The position numbers and the translations under genes were made by a program. Below the pieces are notes generated by a model that did no database searches, was not told the origin of the DNA, and worked only from the letters and a program-made list of their open reading frames with translations. DNA of 64,000 nt from Albugo candida (lineage: Eukaryota > Oomycota > Peronosporomycetes > Albuginales). The stretch lies in contig JBDOQK010000049.1 of the NCBI GenBank assembly GCA_040437565.1, forward strand, positions 186,001-250,000, written 5' to 3'. Shown here piece by piece: positions 60,201 to 64,000 of the stretch. Positions within the stretch are counted from its first letter, which is position 1. Every line of letters begins with the position of its first letter.

Positions 60201-63026
60201 ATCCTCAAATTACGCAAGCTATTGTATCGAAAAGAAGAACGTTTTCGAGTGATCGCAATGAATGGATTCTGTACCCTCTTAGATCGGGCTATCCACATTC
60301 TACGTCATGATGTATCAACTCTTTCTCAGTTGTATTCACAACACACCACCAAGGCATTGACCAGTTTTTCACAGACACTAGCCAGCACTCAATATGTGAA
60401 TACATTACCGCAGACATCGAGCATCGCCGAAGAGCTTTTTCGGCAGTTCTGTAGCTTGTTCAAACGTGCCCTTGAACTCCAAACAATAGTTCGAAAGGCG
60501 CTTTATGATAATTTTGTGGCATTATTCGCTGGCTGTGTCATCCTCCGCGAACCAATACTAAAATTATTAACTGAACATTTTGAAGCTTCATACTACAATT
60601 CCGATGAGACATCACTGCCTCCAATTCAACTTGAAGCGTGTGTTTCAGAGGCTGCAGGAAACGTTTATGACGAGCCAGTGACACATTTATTGTGGGCGAT
60701 TTCGAGCTGTACAGAAATGCTTTCTGAATCGTTCACATCCGACAACCTTATTGGATCGCAGTTTGAAGACATGGAATTGTCCGATTTGCATCGAGGAACA
60801 CAAGTTATATTGAGCTCTGTCATCGATCGAATGAAACGCTGTGAGCTGCAGCATTTTGACTTGAACGATACCATCTCATTTGCTCATTCCAAGTCCAATC
60901 GTTGCATCGTACAGAATCTCCGGAGCGTTCTCGAGTTTTGCATGAGTGCCCTGCTTGAGAAGGTCGTCGATCACTCGGAGACGATGGTCTCTATCGATGA
61001 AAGTGTCGAAGTGACTCTTTTGCACTGGATGTCTCTACATCGCTGGTCAGAATCCAAGTTGAATAGCCCACCCAGAAGCAAAGCATCGAAAAAAAACAAA
61101 AGTGACGATTTGAAAGGCGTTGAAAATGCATCTCCAACGGTAGAGGAAGAGCGCCTGCCGAAAAGTTGGATCACACTACGCGCGTTACGAGGATTTTTTC
61201 GGAACGTTCATATTGCGTGGAGTAAAGATGAAAGATGGATTGCTAGCACAGAGCATTCACAATTGATGATTTTCTTCATAAAAAAACTTGAGGATGTTCT
61301 GATGGACGAAATGGATACGCTTCCAGGCTGTAAAGGAGCCTCTGGAAGGAGACGCGAATTAGAACTGCAGCAAACCAGAAAAGCATCCATTTTACAGATC
61401 TCAAAAGATATTCTGTGGATAAGCTTTGCGATTTGCCAACAATCAAAGGATTTATTTCGTTCTCGAAATGTTTGTTTGAAAAGAGAGAGTGTCGGGGAAC
61501 TTGCTTTTCAAGCGTTTAGAAGAATACTTGCGTATTGGAAAAAAACGGAGTCATCTATTTGTACCGTTGAATTGCACGTGCACGAGGCTTTCAAGTTTTC
61601 GGAAATGCTGGAATCCGTACCCGATAATACAGCAAATTCGATCGCCATCATGTCTACATGCATACGCTCAATGATGAAAGTCTTTGCAGCTTCCTTTCGT
61701 CAAAATGTGGAAATGAATTCAAATGGGCTTGAACTCATCCAAGAGCTAGAACGGTTGGCTGGAAAAACACCGACTGCAGCCAGCCAAGTTGCCTTGGAAG
61801 AATTGGACTTGCACGTGTCTGAATGGCTAAAATCCTTGCTGTCCTCTACCAAGCCTTTGCTTTCTCCAGGAAGTGTCAAACAGGTAGTGGAGATGCTTTT
61901 CCGACGTGAATTGCTCTCCGCTGACGACAAATTACCTGCTTCCTGTCCTTTAGTGACGCTGAAGTTTGCAAAATGTTTATCTATGGGCTTATTGCTGGCA
62001 TGCAAGGTCGACGATATCACGGATGTAATCAAGGTTATCGGAGCTGATGGTGACACGAACCAGTGTCCAATAATGCCATTCCAGCTAGAGCATCAATCTT
62101 CCAGTAATATTCTTGCAATTGTGGCTGCTGTTCAAAACTTTGTTCAAGAAGAGCTCGATGCGTTGGAACGTCATCTCAAAGATCTGCAACAACAAATGCG
62201 GCACCAATGGAGTCTCTCATGGAAAATATTGGATTCAGAGTGCATGGAAAAAATTAATGAAATCTTAGCTTCTTTTCAGCTGAATGATATGGCTCCAATT
62301 CTCGATTCATCACCCTCGTGGAGCTATCTTCCTCACCGCATGTTCCACATTGTCACCATCCTTGTACCTTTTGTCTTGGTGGATTTCAATAAATTCGCAA
62401 TATCATCCAAGACACTCCGACTGTGCCGACGGGTTCTCAAGCTACTGACCAAATTCATCCAAATTCGTATTCGATCAAAAGTATCAGAGTTGCCTCCCAT
62501 CATCCAGCAATTATTTTGTGTCACCGGGGCTCAATTTTCACCGGCATTGCTTGAGTACATTGCGTGCATATACGATGAAACAAAGGAAAGTAACAGCGGT
62601 AACGATGTGAAGAAAGCGAAGAAGAGGTCTGGAGAAGCGCTCAAACCACGCAGTGCAGTACCGATGCAATCACGGGTGATTCCTGAAGTCATTTTCGCAT
62701 TGGAGCAATTTGACACCGCTTTGATACGGCTGTCACGATTGTGCAAGGGTGTAGACTTCTCGATATGGTGTCGATTGAGGCAATCGCGCGATTTTCGCTT
62801 GAATCGCGATCGTATCCGGGCTTTTTTCGGGCACGATGAACCCGAGCCGGAATCAAGTATTATACAAAAAAGAAGACGTTCCAATGAGGTTGGGAGTTCT
62901 TTGAATGGAGGGAGAGACGCTCTATCTGATGTAACGATTGCATCAGACGCAGAAAGCGCGAGGGAAGAGGAAGAAGAGCTTGAAAAGACTCAACGGCAGA
63001 TAGAATCGAATGAGGAATCTTCATAA
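57233..63026 (+). CDS. FANCI: FANCI, Fanconi anaemia ID-complex subunit
   Basis: An intronless frame starts MQWATQFKSLKDF at 57233, runs to a 100-N gap and, after the repeated flank, continues in the same frame to a stop at 63024-63026. Counting the overlap once (57233-59827 then 60969-63026) gives 1550 residues (human about 1330). Family blocks: FVNLGFSLMEQQ, LILKLRKLLYRKEERFRVIA, SLPPIQLEACVSEAAGN, MKRCELQHFDLNDTISFAHS, and near the end RVIPEVIFALEQFDTALI with RQSRDFRLNRDRIRAFF. Known role: with FANCD2 it clamps DNA at stalled forks and interstrand crosslinks. In an ungapped comparison with the human sequence as remembered, the monoubiquitinated lysine K523 falls on V626. The C-terminus has a basic KRRRS and an acidic run; the animal EDGE motif was not seen. 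The FANCD2 partner is not in the window. Confidence 0.93.
58787..60968. repeat. Contig-end overlap around a 100-N gap (1041 bp) inside FANCI
   Basis: 58787-59827 and 59928-60968 match throughout and flank 100 N (59828-59927). Both copies are in the FANCI reading frame. Human FANCI has no such internal repeat, so the apparent duplication of about 347 codons is most likely an unmerged assembly overlap. Confidence 0.9.
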
Positions 63027-63236
63027 ACATTTATCGATTACAACCAATAAGAAATCAGTAGAACAAAACCAATCATTTGACGAAATCAGTNNNNNNNNNN
63101 NNNNNNNNNNNNNNNNNNNNNNNNNNNNNNNNNNNNNNNNNNNNNNNNNNNNNNNNNNNNNNNNNNNNNNNNNNNNNNNNNNNNNNNNNNAACAAAACCA
63201 ATCATTTAACGAAATCAGTAGCTTTTAGCATCCGGA
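63027..63236. other. Short intergenic promoter with CCAAT boxes and a gap
   Basis: Between FANCI and the next gene lie 64 bp, a 100-N gap (63091-63190) and 46 bp. The 29 bases before the gap (63062-63090) recur after it (63191-63219) with one mismatch, so the real spacer is probably about 80 bp. CCAAT occurs at 63043-63047, 63069-63073 and 63198-63202 (the last two are the repeated flank). Two similar segments, each running from CCAAT to gaaatcagta, are arranged in tandem. Confidence 0.6.
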
Positions 63237-64000
63237 ATGAGCGATTCTAGCACAAAGACGACAATATTTGTGCGCAATTTACCATTCCAAATCACATCAA
63301 AGGAGCTCGAAGATCTGTTCAGCCAAATTGGACCTGTGAAAAAGGTTGATTTGATCAAAAATAAAGGAAAAGCAAAGGACGACACCCTTACTCGAGGATT
63401 CGCATTTGTGAGATTGTAAGAACGGATTTGCATGCAGTAATTGTGTCAACTGAACGTATTCTTAGTGCATTAGAAAGCGATGCGTCACTCGCCATCGAGA
63501 AAATGAATAAGTCCGAATTTCAAGGCCGAAAGCTATGTATTGGTGCGTNNNNNNNNNNNNNNNNNNNNNNNNNNNNNNNNNNNNNNNNNNNNNNNNNNNN
63601 NNNNNNNNNNNNNNNNNNNNNNNNNNNNNNNNNNNNNNNNNNNNNNNNTTTGTGAGATTGTAAGAACGGATTTGCATGCAGTAATTGTGTCAACTGAACG
63701 TATTCTTAGTGCATTAGAAAGCGATGCGTCACTCGCCATCGAGAAAATGAATAAGTCCGAATTTCAAGGCCGAAAGCTATGTATTGGTGCGTCAATAATA
63801 TGATCCGGTAGCCCGTCTCCTACACAAATTCACTGACATCAGTACATGACATGCTATAGATCGATGTAAATCCAAAGACGGTACACTCGTTGCTCCGAAG
63901 ATGGAGGAAAAGTCTTGTGAAATTGATGTGGCGGATAAAACAAAATCAGAGTCAAAAGATATCGATTGTGTACCCACAAAGACAAAACAAAGCGAACGTA
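63237..64000 (+). CDS. RBM28/Nop4-type RRM protein, 5' part only
   Basis: Exon 1 (63237-63415) encodes MSDSSTKTTIFVRNLPFQIT and most of an RRM, with RNP2 IFVRNL at residues 10-15 and RNP1 RGFAFVRF at about 53-60 completed across the junction. Exon 2 appears twice because of a gap overlap (63466-63548 cut, and 63710-63786 complete); exon 3 is 63860 to the window edge (DRCKSKDGTLVAPKMEEK). Introns are 50 and 73 nt, GT-AG. The wording IFVRNLPF ... LFSQIGPVKKVDLI ... ALESDASLAIEKM is closest to the first RRM of RBM28/Nop4, nucleolar proteins of 60S ribosome maturation. A charged K/E/D linker follows, as in that family. Other multi-RRM proteins remain possible because only one domain is in view. 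Confidence 0.75.
63405..63792. repeat. Contig-end overlap around a 100-N gap (144 bp)
   Basis: 63405-63548 is repeated as 63649-63792, flanking 100 N (63549-63648). The repeated part covers the end of exon 1, intron 1 and exon 2 of the RRM gene, which would otherwise make no sense as a gene structure. Confidence 0.88.

Noticed and set aside
58787-60968. Genuine internal tandem duplication of FANCI
   Set aside because: The repeat is perfect and ends exactly at a 100-N gap, and family members have no such duplication; an unmerged contig overlap explains it better.

Overview
This window looks like nuclear DNA of a stramenopile, most likely an oomycete; an Albugo-type genome would fit, but that species-level placement is inference. 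The evidence is a set of clearly eukaryotic single-copy genes with many very short introns (about 42-86 nt, mostly 50-60), compact clusters of host genes only tens of bases apart, small signal-peptide-bearing proteins of unknown family, and long gene-poor stretches full of decayed transposons. No bacterial, organellar or CRISPR features were seen.

Layout. 1-2152: an UNC119-type lipid-cargo chaperone (minus, cut by the window edge) and an RNF113/Cwc24 spliceosome factor (plus, eight exons). 3076-4557: two minus-strand candidate secreted proteins 15 bp apart. 6145-7294: a spliced gene that could not be identified. 9621-12535: a Ctf4/AND-1/WDHD1 replisome scaffold (minus). 12536-20906: about 8 kb without a recognisable gene. 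20907-24473: a tight plus-strand cluster of a multi-pass membrane protein, a WBP2-like GRAM protein and a TPR-Aha1 fusion co-chaperone. 25977-30812: a minus-strand cluster of the Retriever subunit VPS35L, an uncharacterised ORF and a small multi-pass membrane protein. 31330-57232: a repeat-rich zone with two LINE remnants, a MULE DNA transposon carrying a nested inverted-repeat insertion, a decayed DDE transposase, a dispersed repeat family of roughly 400-500 bp, a small old LTR-retrotransposon remnant and scattered ORF debris. 57233-64000: a FANCI Fanconi-anaemia gene followed after about 80 real bases by the start of an RBM28/Nop4-type nucleolar RRM protein.

Assembly. There are eleven runs of exactly 100 N. 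At seven of them the sequence on the left is repeated on the right, almost always perfectly (29 bp to about 1.3 kb). These look like overlapping contig ends that a scaffolder placed side by side rather than merged. The largest apparent duplications, including the apparent internal duplication of FANCI, are therefore probably not biological.

Functional themes: genome maintenance (Ctf4, FANCI), RNA processing and ribosome biogenesis (RNF113, RBM28-like), Hsp90 co-chaperoning (TPR-Aha1), endosomal recycling (VPS35L) and lipidated-protein trafficking (UNC119). There is no operon-like functional grouping; the clusters reflect genome compaction. The most interesting host observations are the TPR-Aha1 domain fusion with a complete carboxylate clamp, and the FANCI whose expected monoubiquitination lysine appears to be valine.
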